The position numbers and the translations under genes were made by a program. From contig NW_024881322.1 in assembly GCF_018691265.1 (NCBI RefSeq), positions 3,100,001 to 3,164,000 on the forward strand: a stretch of 64,000 nt of DNA. The letters run 5' to 3'. The DNA is from Tyto alba. Taxonomy: Eukaryota; Chordata; Aves; Strigiformes; Tytonidae. Within the stretch, counting starts at the first letter, position 1. The number at the start of each line of letters is the position of its first letter. Of the stretch, positions 48,431-60,800 are shown one piece after another. Below the pieces are notes generated by a model. That model did not search any database. It saw only the letters and a list, made by a program, of their open reading frames with translations, and was not told the DNA's origin.

Positions 48431-50559
48431 GTAAATGTAGGAAATTACTAGCAGAAAATGGCTGAAGAAAAGGACCTATCTTGACTATGAGGCACAGATT
48501 TACCAGGGAACTGGAATGTCCTTCCTCTCTTGCACCAGCATTTATCTGAAAGCACGTACAGCACACATACTCCCACTGCATGTGATGCAATTTCAGCTGT
48601 TCAGCTGCCTAGACTCCCAGTCAGATCAGGGTACGCTTAAGGGCTGACCAAAGAACGACTATGAGCAATGCAGCTGTGACAAGCATGAAGCCAAAACCAT
48701 AATGTATTATTTGAGGTATTTTCCGTGGACACAGAGAACCATGTGTGCCATTATAGAAGGCATAGGCAACCAGTGACAATTCCAGCCACCCATTAAAAAA
48801 AAATGAAGCACAAACAGGACCAGGTGGAGAGAGAATACTAGGAAAAGCACAGGAGTTATGGCTGATATAATAGCAGAGTTCTGAGGCTGAATTTGCAGGA
48901 GGTCTTGGACAGTCTTTTTTTCTTGGGCTGAAATAGGCAATCTTTGTTAGCCTGTTTCTATTGGAAGTAAAGCGACAGTCCTGAACTAGAAGGAAAAAGT
49001 TTTGTTTTGGTCTGTTTTTTTAAAAAGAAGTGTCACAACAGCACAGGTATCTTAACAGGCTTTTTTATCAAAGCTTTATATTTATATTTTCAGATTTATG
49101 CAGATCCAATATTACAGAGATAGAATAGATATTAAAAAAATAACAACTGCATGGTTTATCTTCCATGCCATTGTAGAAGAGTGCATTGTATCACTGTACA
49201 CTCAAAGGATCAGTAACTCAATCATAGAGTGATATATTTATTGTGCTCTGCAAGAAGGGCAATTATTATCACCAAATCATAATATATTCCTATAAAGATT
49301 CTCTCACCCTGAGCCAACACAAAGAAACATAATGCCTTCAAAGACTTTTTATAGCCCCCTATTATAAAATCTCCAGGGTTAAACAAAACAAAACCAAACC
49401 AAACAAACAACAAAAAACCCCCAAACAAACAAGAAACATTTTAAAATAAAAAGTGTACTGATCATTACGGCAAAAAATGTGCATTTGTGTAACATCTTTT
49501 TTTAACCAGGTTTAGCAAGCAGAAGGACCAAACAGTAAAGCCTGGGTTTTCACTCATTCCTCCACATATCCTCCAAATAGCTCACTGCTGCATTTTTACT
49601 GGTTTATATCTTACTTATGAACTTTTGCATTAAATCGAAACAAACAGGAACTCTATTCCAGCCCGAACCAGGACAGTAATAGTCTTTTCTATCTGTTATC
49701 CTGTCTTCCTTAGTAGGCATGGGCAGATAATTTATGCAACAGTTTTAAGTTTCTTCCTTGATAAGGAACTACTTGATATCATAATGATGCATAAAGGTCC
49801 TTCCTCGCCTCTAGCAGGTTGCAGTTAGATTACATCCTGAAAACTTACATCCCAGATGATAGCCATTCCTTTGACTGTTTCAAATACAAGGTAGCATTAC
49901 TGTTGCTTGTGTACTAAATATCCCCGTAAAGCGGGAAGGCCCATCTAGAAACATGGGCCATATATGACTTGTCAAAACGATTGATCAAGTCTGGCTGTTC
50001 TCTCCTCTTACTATTCTTGAGGCACACGTGAGGAAAAAGCTGCCAGCCACCTGAATAGTTCTGTGCCTGGTCTTTTCCAGCAGCCCAGCATGTGGCAGCC
50101 ACAGGGAAGTGGCAAAATGGCAGTGAGGGGCTCTTGTGAAAGAAAGCAGTGGAGACTGGGATAGATCAATGATTCTGGAGACGGCAGTGAAAAATAGCCA
50201 AAACCTTCCTTGATAGATATGGACGGACAAATGCTGCATCATGCATCAGCAATAGTTCCATTGCTTCAGAGGGAAATATCCGATCTAGCAAGCATACTCA
50301 ATCTGATTGATTTGGGTATGTTCAGTAAATCCAGTGCCGTAAGGATTATTCTAATTTACTGTGCAAGTGCAAACCCTCTGGTCAGTCCATTATGTGCTGG
50401 CCACATGACCATGGAAGAGCCGTGGCACATGACTCAAGTGCTGTCACAAGAAGCTGTGTGGCCAGCCACATCAGAAAGACTGGGTATCACCAACATAAAT
50501 AAATAATGGCAAAAGAGATTGTCCACGTATTAAGGTACCAATCTAGCATTCAGGTCACT
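48431..50559. other. Unique non-coding DNA
   Basis: No gene or transposable element is recognised. Contains an AAAC-rich low-complexity tract at 49381-49437. Open frames are short and without known domains. Confidence 0.55.
49381..49437. repeat. AAAC/AAACC-rich tract
   Basis: Imperfect repeats of AAAAC, AAACC and AAAC on the plus strand. Confidence 0.85.
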
Positions 50560-50750
50560 AAAATCCAGTTTTGCTCTACAAGACATTCTGCCTGTGATCC
50601 AGGGCAAATCATCTAGTGTCCCCTCATGGTCAATTCTGTTCACTAGATTAAGGGCATGATAATACTTTCCTGCCTTTGAAGCCTGTTGTAAGGATCAATA
50701 CATTAAGAATTCTTAAACATTCATATCATATGTTATTGGATGATTACCCA
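50560..50750 (+). mobile_element. MIR-like ancient SINE fragment
   Basis: The order of blocks follows MIR: a start like atccagttttgctctaca, the gatccagggcaaatcatcta block (MIR: gaccttgggcaagtcactta), then gggcatgataatactttcct and tgttgtaaggatcaatacat (MIR: gttgtgaggattaaatga). About 190 bp of the element are recognisable, so this is the most complete MIR-type copy here. It is diverged and inactive. Confidence 0.7.
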
Positions 50751-50769
50751 AGGTAGCAAGAAATGTCAG

Positions 50770-51205
50770 ACCCTTTTATTAATCCCGTGAAGTTCATTGC
50801 CTCAAATCTTGAGGCAGTGAGGCCACATTTATGTAAAAAGGATTTCCTGCTATCAGTTTTAAACTGAAAGGCTATGATTTCATGGTGAACCCTTTGTTCT
50901 TGTGTTTTGAGACAGTTAAATTGGTGTACCTTCCTGACCTTCTCTAAATCATTAATAATTTATACACCTCTTTCATTTCACCTCTTACTCATCTCTGTTC
51001 TTACGTAAATACCCTAATCTTTTTAATCTCTGCATGTACGGAACTCTTTCAATGCTTCTAATCATTCTCATTACTATTCTCTACTTCCTTTTTCACTTAT
51101 AGCCTAAGTGAAATGAAGTGACCAAACTGAATGTATATTCAAAATGAAAGGTTATTATTGCTTTATGTAAGATGAATACATTCGCTTTATTTCTAGATTT
51201 CAGGA
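50770..51205 (-). mobile_element. Ancient CR1-like LINE, ORF2 end and 3' UTR
   Basis: On the minus strand the region around 51070-51000 encodes RMIRSIERVPYMQRLKRLGY, matching the CR1 C-terminal block (KMIRGLENLPYEERLRRLGL). On the plus strand the words ggtgaaccctttgttcttgt and tatacacctctttcatttca match, in reverse, the 3' part of an old CR1 lineage found in turtles, crocodilians and birds. It is on the opposite strand to the ancient copy at 48020-48430. Confidence 0.78.
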
Positions 51206-52336
51206 TCCTCTTTTTTTTTTTTTTTCTCCTTCTGTGTGTAGAGATAGGAAGTCCACAGTAACAGCATACTCTTTTATCTGAATACAGCTGCTGTTCATTT
51301 AGAACTTCTCAGGGTGTTCAAGCAGTCCCAATAATTTTTTTCACATGTCCATTAATGTTTTCTTACTTTATCAGCTGCTGTTGAATTACAGGCTTCCAAA
51401 TTGTAGCTCCCTGCATTCTCCACTCCGATGCTCTCTCTGTGTTGCTCTTATTTAATTTCTTCTGTCTCTTCTGTGTCTACACAGATGTTTTCTGAACTCT
51501 GCTCAAAAATCTTGTTTTTTCTTCCATTTTATTTCTGATACTCAAATAATTAGTATCCCACTATATCTTGTACTGCCACCTTATGCCATGGTTTTGCACG
51601 AATCCAAACCTGATCATCTGAGCACAATGACAAGACCTTCACTCATCTGTTGCATTGGTCTGTGTTTAGCTTGGCATTCCCTTATGTACTCCCATGAACA
51701 TTCTTGCTTATCTGTCAGGATCTTTTCCTGTCTCCTTCCTTTCCGTTCTGCTTTAAATCAACAGCCTCCTGACCATCTTGATTGCCAGCTGTGCCGTATC
51801 ATCATTTTCTGTTACTCAGGAGAAGGTGCCCTTGTGCTCAAAGTCCTGTTGATGCTGATTTGGTTAAATCCAGCTGCAGTGCAGTATGGACCATTGTCTG
51901 AGTACAGTAATCTCAGGCCAAACACATACTTTGCAAAACACACCTGGGGCTCCCTAGTCAGAGCTCTTGCCTACATGTCCTTCAGACAGGCCCTTCCCAG
52001 AAATGTGTGTGATGTTCTACAGGTGACTGTTATCAGAAGTAAAGTCTATTCTCACCTTCTGCCAGAATTGAGATGTGTGAAGACTGTATTGCATACTGCC
52101 TGAATTCATCATCCAGTTACATATATGCCCTCAATTAGATACTTATTTCTGCCAAGCAGACAGGATCTCTAAACAGTCTAAGTGATGTTTGCTACTTCAT
52201 ATATGAGATGTTGTCCATTTCTTATCAACTCTTAAAACTATGACTCAATTTTCTATAAATAAACTGTCTCAATCACACAGCTCATCCATCATCTCATATA
52301 AAAGATAGCTTCATGTGGTACTTACTCCTCACAGTC
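51206..52336. other. Unique DNA with one long open frame
   Basis: A T15 tract is at 51211-51225. The frame 51588-52103 (plus, 171 codons) is the longest in the window outside transposable elements, but it is rich in His, Cys and Ser, has no domain that I recognise and ends shortly before the CR1 block. I do not call it a gene. The rest is AT-rich and unassigned. Confidence 0.5.
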
Positions 52337-52349
52337 TGGTCATTTAAAA

Positions 52350-52503
52350 AATGAGGGGTTATGTTTCCCCTTTTCCAGTCAGCAGGAACTCTGTTGGACT
52401 GCCATGACTTCTCAAATATGATGGATAATGGCTTAGTCACTTCATCTGCCAGTTCCCTCAGGATCTGCGGGTGTATCTCATCAGGTCCCATGGACTTGTT
52501 CAC
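52350..52503 (-). pseudogene. CR1 reverse transcriptase N-terminal remnant
   Basis: The minus-strand frame reads [18 protein letters not shown], then [20 protein letters not shown] and KRGNITPHF, the conserved fingers region of CR1 RT. After TPHF the match stops; the LINE sequence should continue with the KKGKK...NYRPVSL block. The remnant is in a different frame from the endonuclease piece. Confidence 0.9.
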
Positions 52504-52878
52504 CTTCAGGGTCCATAGATGGTCTCAAAACTGATGATCTATAGTGGGCAGTTCTTCATTCACCCAGTTCCCACCTTTGCCTTCTGCATCTTGGGCAGTG
52601 CGGCTGGAGACCTAGCCAGTGAAGACCAAGGCAAAAAAGTCATTGAGTACCTCAGCCTTCTCCATATTCTGGGTGACCAAGTCTTCCCTTCCCATCCAGA
52701 AAGGGCCCACATTTTCCCTAGTTTTCCTTTTATCACCAACATACCTTTAAAAGCTCTTCTTGTTGCTCTTGATGTCCCTGGCCAGCTTTAATTCTATGAG
52801 GGCTTTGGTTTTCCTAACCCAAGCTCTGGCTACCCAGACAGTTTTTCTGTGTTCCTCCCAGGCTACCTGCCCTTGTTT

Positions 52879-53781
52879 TCAGCCACTGTAGGCTTCCTTT
52901 TTATGTTTGAGCTTGTCCAGGAGCATCTTCTTCATCCCTGCTGGTCTCCTGGTGGTCTTATTTGACTTCCTCTTTGTCGGGATGCATCGCTCCTGAGCTT
53001 GAAGGAGGTGGTCCTTGAAGATCAACCAGCTTTCTTGGTCCCTTCTTCCCTCCAGGGATTTATCCCATGCTACTCTGCCAAGCAGATCCCTGAAGAGGCC
53101 AAGGTCTGCTCTCATGAACTCCAGGGTAGCGAGCTTGCTGTGTGCCCTCCTCACTGTCCTAAGGATTCTGAACTCCACCATTTCATGGTCATTGCAGCCA
53201 AGGCTGACCCCCAGCTTCACATTCCCCACCAGCCCCGTCTGGTTGATGACAACAAGGTCTGGCATGGCACCTCTCCTCACTGGCTCCTCTAACACTTGGG
53301 AAAAGAAGTCATCATCAGTGCATCCCAGGAATCTCTTGGATTGCTTGTGTCCTGCTGTGTTGTCCCTCAGACAGATATCAGTGTGGTTGAAGTTCCCCAT
53401 GAGGATCAGGACTTGTGAACGCGAGGCTGCTTCTATCTGTCTACAGCAGGCCTCGCCCACTCGATCCTCCTGGTCAGGTGTCCTGTAGCAGACCTCCACT
53501 GCAATGTCACCTGTCCCTGCCCTCCCTTTAATCCTGACCCACAAGCTCGCAGTTGGCTCCTCATCCATCCCCAGCCAGAGCTCCATATACCTCAGCTGGT
53601 CATTAGCATAGAGGGTGACCCCCCCCTCCTCATCTCCCCTGCCTGTCCTTCCTAAAGAGCCTGTATCCTTCCATTCCAGCACCCCAGCCATAGCTGTCAT
53701 CCCACCACATCTCCATGATGCCAGTAAGATAGTAGCCCACAGGTGGGCACATGTCTCTAGCTCCTCTTCTTTATCCCCCAT
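52879..53781 (-). pseudogene. CR1 ORF2 endonuclease domain remnant
   Basis: A 300-residue open frame, the longest in the window. It starts MGDKEEELE (CR1: xARSMGNKQEELE). Around residues 130-140 it has LMGNFNHTDIC, where intact CR1 has LMGDFNHPDIC: the catalytic Asp of GDFN is replaced by Asn. Near residue 200 GCNDHEMVEFRI keeps the Asp-His pair of the SDHEMVEF motif. The frame ends at a stop after KKEAYSG; the linker and RT continue in other frames. In a live LINE this domain nicks target DNA for reverse transcription. The lost Asp, frameshifts and missing 3' half mean that it is dead. Confidence 0.9.
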
Positions 53782-55102
53782 GCTACATGCATTTCCATAG
53801 AGGGGTTTAAGTTGGCCCCTGATGAAGGTGACTTACTGGCTGGCATTCCTTTGTGCTGCTCTTCAGGTGCTCTCCTGCTGACCTGCGACCCCTCTCCAGG
53901 CTCTGGGCATCTACTGCTGCCACTGGCATCAGGCAGGTAGGAGTGGGATCAAGGTTCTCCTCCAGTGGAATTTTAGTATAAAGCCCTCTTCGCTAGCTTG
54001 GCAAGCCTATGACAGGTTTTGATGCTTTGTTTACCTTCAAGAATGTAATCAGTATAGTTCCTAGGACTTTTTCTAGCGGGTGTTTCTATTGAGATTAGAA
54101 CTCCTTTGAAGATGGACAGATAGTTGAAGATACTCAAGGTAAACAGTGCTAGCCCACTGATAACAGTAAAGGTAGTTGCATTGCCTTATTATACCAAAAC
54201 TTGTACTTGACTTCAGCCAAAATGGTATTTTTATCCTAAAGCAGATCTTACATTCCTAGTCTCTGGATAAGGCTAATGACTTAGTTTGAGTGTGACTTCA
54301 GTACAGGTTCTGATATTACCTATAGAGTCCTTCATTTCTTGTGGAGCTAGATTACCCCTGTACTCTGCTGTAAATAATTACTGTACACAGTATGGTAGAT
54401 CATTGGTATGTTTGTCAGTTCCTTTCTATGGGGAGTTTAAAAAGATTTCATTGTGTCACATAGTAAATGTGGCAATATACCTGTAAAAAACCCCGTACTG
54501 TAGGTGTGTTTTTCCCTGAAATGTATTATCAGTCTCCTGTTTGGATGCTGCTAGACAGTTTTCATTTCTTTTTTTCATCAAGGGCTTCACTGCTGTTCAA
54601 CAGTGGGAGGTACATCTGCATTTGGACTACCAGAAATTCTAGCAAATAACATATCATCCGGGGAGGATGGGTTCTTATGGACAGACTCCACTCACTCCAC
54701 TGACTTCAGAAAGGTTTTACTGTCTTTCATCACTTGATAAACACCCTTCTTAAATCTAACCACTTAGCAGTCAATATTATAATGCAGCTGGAATTTAAAT
54801 GGTTGCAAGTCTAATAACATAGCTTCAAACGTTATTTGACATGAATAGATATATACTAGTTTTGGGATAGGTCACGTGGCAGACAACTCTTCTATAGGCT
54901 TTCTTCATAACCCATACTGCAGCTTACCATACCTATGGTAGATTCTGTTTTGGGATAAGAACTATTTCTAGTTCACATCTCCATCCACAGACTGGGCATT
55001 TTTTTTCTGCTTTTTATACTGCTTTCTGATGTCTGTTCTAGATCACAGTATCAGCCTCAATGTTTTGTACTTCCTGCTTTTCTGTAATTTGAGTCAGTAG
55101 AT

Positions 55103-55127
55103 TGTTTTGTTTTGTTTTGTTTTTTTC
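55103..55127. repeat. (TTTTG)n microsatellite
   Basis: Three TTTTG-type units followed by a T run. Confidence 0.85.
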
Positions 55128-57270
55128 CTAGTATCCACTATTGCTTTGATAGCTTTCCTGGATAGTGCAATACTCTTGGTTATTGGAAGCTAGTCTGTTG
55201 CACTGGAGGTATGTCTCGTGACAGTCTTTCCTGTAAGAAACTTTTTTCCACATACAAATCTGTCATTATCAAGGAATCTCTAATGTTTCCAGAGTTTCAC
55301 AGGGCTACAAGAGTTCTCAGCTCTTGGTAGAATTATTTCCTCTTCTGCTTGGCTTCAAGAAGAAAATAACCAAGCCAGCAGAACAGCCTCTTGTTCATGA
55401 TCTCTTTCTGAGGGGTCACATTACTCACTAAGTACTTTTATCAGTCCTCCCAGTGTTTCAGGCACAACAGCATCTTTTTCACTTCTCTTCCATCTTTTGC
55501 CCAAAGGATAGTAAAAAAAAAGAATTTACTGTCATTTTCTCATCTTTATTCCTTTGTGCATACACTCAATTACTTTTTTAACCACTTCCTTGTTTGTAGG
55601 TTATTTTCTCTGGAAAGCCACCATCACATTTTAAAAGTCCCTCCAGACCATCTGTTTATTTTACTCCTAGCTTTATTTTCTAGTCAATCATATTTGAAGA
55701 GGGAGTTGTGCTGCTGACATGCTTCTGCATCATGTACTGGACAATAATACAAGAAGACTCCATGTTTATAACACTAACCTGGCTTTTTTAACAAGCAAAC
55801 TATGTACACAGATACTGAGATTGCAACTAATACCAAAGCCATGGGTATGCACATTAGCTTATGTGTGGTCTTTCAGATCTCCCTGCAACCTATGTTTTTC
55901 TCCCTGGTTTTACACAGATTGCTGTACTCAGTTATCTTCATTTGCTTTCCCAGCCTGAGGAATGGTACGTGATTTAACAGCAGCTAGAGAAGTCAGATGC
56001 TGAGCACTTATCAGTAGTGGTGGCAGCTGTTACGCCAATAAATCTGTCTTTTCCAGCTTGGCTTTATATTTAGGTACTCACTTAAGCAAGACTGATCTAT
56101 GTTAAACAGAATTCCTCTCAAAAAAAAGAGAATTTTAAGTATCAGCTCTGGCAACTTTAGGTATTTACTAAGAAAGCAAATTTTCAAAGCTCTGTGTTCA
56201 TGTTGCACTTATAATACAGGCATACGCAGATAAAATTACCGATTTTGAGTATTGATGAGCTTTTCTTAAATCCATCATTGGTCTTGTACACTGTATCTCA
56301 CTTGGACTGTGTCACCCATATAGGATATCCAAAAAGTCTGTGCCTAAAAAAGCATTGTATTATGCTGATATAAAAACCTTTGACATACTCAAATTTACTG
56401 TTTGATCATAGACTATGACGATATTGCCAAGATAAGGATGAGGCAAGTTTAAAATTACTGTATCTTAAATATTTAAACATCACTATTTCTAAATTCAAAT
56501 ATACAGAGAGATATTCTAAAACATATGAGCTACTAAAAATAAACCCTAAACTCTTCCTGTAGTTTTTGACTCAAGCAGCTAAACATGACAAAATATATCA
56601 CATTAATTTGATAGGACATTAAGACATGACCATTAAAATGTGATATCTACTGTGGAGGGCTCTTTATTCAATAACTACTGTGTTAATATAGAAGCATCCT
56701 GTAGTAATTCAGGCAAATCTGAGAAAGAAATAGCAGTTCAGACCTTGCGCTTAAAGCATGGTGTTCTTTAATGTAAACCAACAATGAAAGACTCATTTCA
56801 CATTTAAAAATTAAACAGCTATAAATACAAAATACAGCACCAATTACAAAATGAAGACTATATTGCCTTTAAGAAAATCCAGCTAATGTTCATTCATCCA
56901 AATATGTCCAGTCTTGCTTAAAAATTAATATATATGTAGAGGCATATTGCATTTTTGCAGGAAGAGAGACATAGTATCTCCACACTGCAGTAGAAGTGGC
57001 CACATCTGCTCACCTCAGAAAGCAGATGGATGTTCAAATACTGTATCAAAGTATATATTTCAAGGAGAAAATTTAACTGCCTGGGTGTCACAGTTTAATT
57101 CAATATAGCTGAAGCAGGAAGATTAGAATTTTAAAAAATTTCCTGACTTAATTGATTGATGAATAACAGCTTCCAAGAGCAGACCTCCATTCATCTCATT
57201 TCATATACCCTGATCTGAAATTCACTCAGATTACCTCAGGTCATAAAAAATTATAACTAAGGACACAGTG

Positions 57271-57296
57271 AAGTGTGCACTGCACACTGCACACTT
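57271..57296. repeat. Hairpin-forming inverted repeat
   Basis: aagtgtgca and tgcacactt are perfect 9-bp arms around an 8-base centre (ctgcacac). The centre itself repeats the CTGCACAC word, so slippage within a short duplication may have made it. Confidence 0.8.
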
Positions 57297-59421
57297 GTAG
57301 TTTCTATTTTCTAGCATTTTTCTGGGGTTTTAATTTACTGGAGATACATGACCAGAATACCTATTTCTACAAAGCTACTTTTAGAGCTCGAGTCAAGAAA
57401 TATTAAGTATTTCCCCACAGTGTTTCTGTGAAGATCAGTAATGACCTGGTGCCATTTCTCTCTCTTTTTACAACTCTCAACCATTGACAAATGGGAAAGC
57501 TTCTGGCTCCAATGACAAATATTTTATAAAGATGTTTATTGATGCAAATGCTTTCATGTTTTCTGCCAGATTAGCTTTCCTGCCCAAAAGCTTATACAAT
57601 TGAAGAGGTATTTGCTAAAATGACAGGTGCAAACAACTTGACAATTAAAGAACACCAGCATCAAGTCTAGAATGTGAAATCTATACACATCATAAGTCAT
57701 TGTGGATCTATCGGATTTTATCACTGCTGAATGGTTTTAAAATGTTGGATTCCTCTCCCTTGTGCATACCCAGCAAGCATATAAATGTCAACTCTTTCAA
57801 TTATAGATACCTAATAGCAGGCAGCCAAACTGTCTAAAAAGTAAAAGGGAAATTTAAGAGCTTTAGTTTTTGAGATAGCAAGAGCCAATTAGAAACATAA
57901 CAAGAAGCAAAAAGCTATGGAACATAGTTCAAATGATCTATGATGCATCATCTTCAGCAGCTCCACTGCTTGCGGTAGACCTTGTTTGAACTAGGTACAG
58001 CCTTGTACAAAACATACATGTTTGTCATAAGGACACTATGTGACAGGATGGTCTACACTGAATAGGCACAGTCAGTTCCACCTGCTGACCACATTTAGCC
58101 CTTCACTAGGCAGTGAATGGAAGACAAGAGAAAATACCTTCCTGGTCACCCAGCTGGGGTGAATGAACAAACATTTAACCTGTGAATAACTGAAGGAAAA
58201 ATTAAAATTCATGGAGAACTTGGGGTTGTTTAGCATAATCCTAAAATGTGTGCTGTTCACACAAATCTTTATTAAAAAAATGAATACTTGTTCTTCAAAA
58301 ATAAATGTTTTGCAATACAACTCCATCATCTCTGATGCTGATCATAGTGTTTTTCTTTTGTCACAAGAGTGATGTAGTATGACAAGATTTAAGCGGGTTA
58401 TATCATGTAATTATTGTCAACATCCACATGTATTCAATTAGGTAATTTTTTTCTCATTGATACTGGCTTCCATCAGCACTATGGATAGATCTTCTTCTTG
58501 TCTTCTGGAATGTTCAAATACTACTGGGAAACTGATTTCTAAATTATAAACAAGGTAGCATCATTTATAATAAATAGTGGGGTTTGGAATATCAGGTTTT
58601 TGGAAGTCTGTTTCTAACATTAATATGAACCGTCATTTCAAGGGGTTTGTTGAGCAAAGGTAGAGCAAAAAGGACGAGCAAAGTACTGAACAATAAAATT
58701 ATTGAAGAGGACATTAATAAACAAAACAGATAAAATGGGATGCCAGAAAACATATGGTGGTAGGAGTCAGAAGGTTTAAGAAACTATAAACTTTAAAATT
58801 ATCATTTCACTTTTAACTTGGTGCTGATAATAAGTTGTCAACCAATTATTATCAACTAAACAAGTGGATAGCTAAGTTAACTAGCTGTACAGAGGCAACT
58901 GTGTAGAAATAGCCTAAAGCTCAGGCTCAAGCTGAATTTGTCATTTCTCCACAGTACTTTCCTCCAAAACCCTGTTCAAGGGTCAGCTCTACAGCAACTC
59001 AACTAGTGCACCTAGTAGAGAAAACCCATATACTTTTGAAAGCACACAAGGATATGCTTACTTGCTGCGTAGATGCACTGTAGGATACTGTGACTTATTT
59101 TCCTTCAGGATGGCGACATGTCATGGAGGTCAGCAAAATGAGATAGATGAAGTTTCTTCCAGAAAGGCCCCACTGAGTCCTACTGCAAAACCAAATAGCA
59201 TGTGTGAGCTCAAGCTCCAGCTCAAGGAAAACTGCTTGTATCAGGCATAAAATTTCAAGGTTTCAAATAATTTTGGTGCCACACAGCTCATATACAATAT
59301 GTAGGTATGGTCAGAGGTTATTAAACAGTTGTGATATCTTTGTATCTACCTGCTCAGTTATATAAATAATAAGTAAGTCGCATGGTCAATTATTACTCTA
59401 CACGTTCAATGACTGTTACCC

Positions 59422-59600
59422 TGTCTTGGTCTGGGCTGAAATAGAGTTAATATTCCTTTCCAGGGACTAGATGAGTGCTGTGTTTTGGATTTAGCTTTGG
59501 GTTTGGTATGGGAAAAATGCTGATAGCACACTGATGTTTTCAGCTGCTACCGAGACTTCAAGGACTCTCCAACTCCTCATGTTCTGCCCCTGCGCAAAGG
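59422..59600 (+). mobile_element. Fragment of an avian endogenous-retrovirus LTR
   Basis: tgtcttggtctgggctgaaa, then atagagttaatattcc, then gtgctgtgttttggatttag and ctgatagcacactgatgttt follow in order the start of an LTR family abundant in birds (tgtcctggtttcagctgggatagagttaattttc...). About 170 bp of the LTR start are recognisable; the 3' part has decayed or is missing. This family differs from that of the two complete LTRs at 7.5 and 13.9 kb. Sense is the plus strand. Confidence 0.65.
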
Positions 59601-59792
59601 CACATTTGTCCTTCCTTTGCTTGTTGTTTTTCTTCATTTAGGCCCCAGTTTTGCGGAGTTCCAGGGCCTCACCATGAGGATAGTATTAAAGACTCAAGAC
59701 CTTACATTCAAAGCTGTTCAGAACAGAGACTGTCTTGTTATATAGGTCTGTATAATGCCCAAGGTTTCAGAGTATTTGAGTTTGCTGTAATT

Positions 59793-59900
59793 AAAAAAAA
59801 AAACAACCAAACAAAAAAACCCAAACAAACAAACAAACAAAAACACAAGAAAAAAAAAACAACACAAACACCAAAAAAACCCAGACACAAAGCAACACAA
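59793..59900. repeat. A/AAAC-rich low-complexity tract
   Basis: About 108 bp of A runs broken by single C, including a clean (CAAA)n section. It is the largest simple repeat in the window. Confidence 0.9.
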
Positions 59901-60739
59901 AATCTGTAGAAGGCTACGTTCTCTCCAAAAGATTTCTTCTACACATTAACCTAGTGAGATTCCTTGGAATTAGCTGGCCTGTAGAAAGTATTCCTCTGAC
60001 ACCCATTCTTCTCCTTTTTTCTGTTGTCTTCTTTGGAGTTGGGAAGGTACCCAGAACTGGGCTTTTGCTCACTTTAATCACATCTTCACTTCAGAATCAA
60101 CCAAAGTCAGCACTATTGGCAAAGAAAATAAGATAACATTTCAAGAGAGAATAATCTTACTTGCAAACCCTCATCAATCTCATTTCCATTTCTTGTTTGC
60201 ATTCTGGAAACAATACTTTTATGTTTTCACTACACCTTTGCAACAATTATCATCTTCAGGTGTCTTTATTTTTGTAAACTAAAGCTTTTTATTCATAGAT
60301 AAAAGTGGGATTGAATAAAGAATGCTGGCAAAGCTAACAAAGAAAAAGTATTTGAAGCACTAGTATTCTGGTCATTGTTATCCTAAAACGCCGCATTAAA
60401 GACTTTCTTCTATATTCATCTTAACGCTGTAAACAAGAGGTATCTGCTTCCAGAGAGCAGTGGAATGAAGGTGCCACAGTATTAGCAGTATCACAGCAAG
60501 AAACAAACAGGCTCTGATGTAACAGAATAATAATAGAAAATACATCTATTTCAGGGAGAAAACATACTAATTTGTAGTCAACTCCACACAGTAGAGATAC
60601 TGAAAAGAACTCCTTAAACTGGTTTCCTAAGAAAGATGGCAGGATATTAGCTTACTGCCTCTTTTTCCTGAGAGACACAACCACATGCATTACACAGAAG
60701 AATGATGACTGCTATTTTAGAAAAACGCTAGTTAACTAT

Positions 60740-60800
60740 TTCTACTAATACCACTTGGCTCTTCATATAAAGCTTTCCATCTCACAGCACTTTGCAAAGG
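60740..60800 (+). mobile_element. MIR-like SINE fragment (5' part)
   Basis: cttggctcttcatataaagc followed by tttccatctcacagcacttt and gcaaagg resembles the amniote MIR block (agctcttatatagcgctttt, ctcaaagcactttacaaagg). The same block precedes the 31.2-kb copy. Short and diverged. Confidence 0.45.

Larger units (their letters stand above)
52337..54020 (-). mobile_element. CR1 LINE, 5' half (5' region, endonuclease, start of RT)
   Basis: Sense is on the minus strand. Upstream sequence at about 54020-53800 (plus strand: ggctctgggcatctactgct) resembles the region just before ORF2 in avian CR1. ORF2 follows from about 53800 with the apurinic endonuclease domain, then a linker with frameshifts, then the first RT block near 52500-52350. 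The copy stops at about 52337 in mid-RT and lacks the 3' end. CR1 copies are normally lost from the 5' side, so this shape points to later breakage or deletion. Confidence 0.93.
54021..59421. other. AT-rich unique non-coding DNA
   Basis: No gene or clear transposable element is recognised. Contains a TTTGT repeat at 55103-55127 and a hairpin-forming sequence at 57271-57296. Open frames are short. Confidence 0.55.

Noticed and set aside
53015..53488. 157-codon plus-strand open frame
   Set aside because: It is antisense to the CR1 endonuclease frame and a shadow of that coding sequence.
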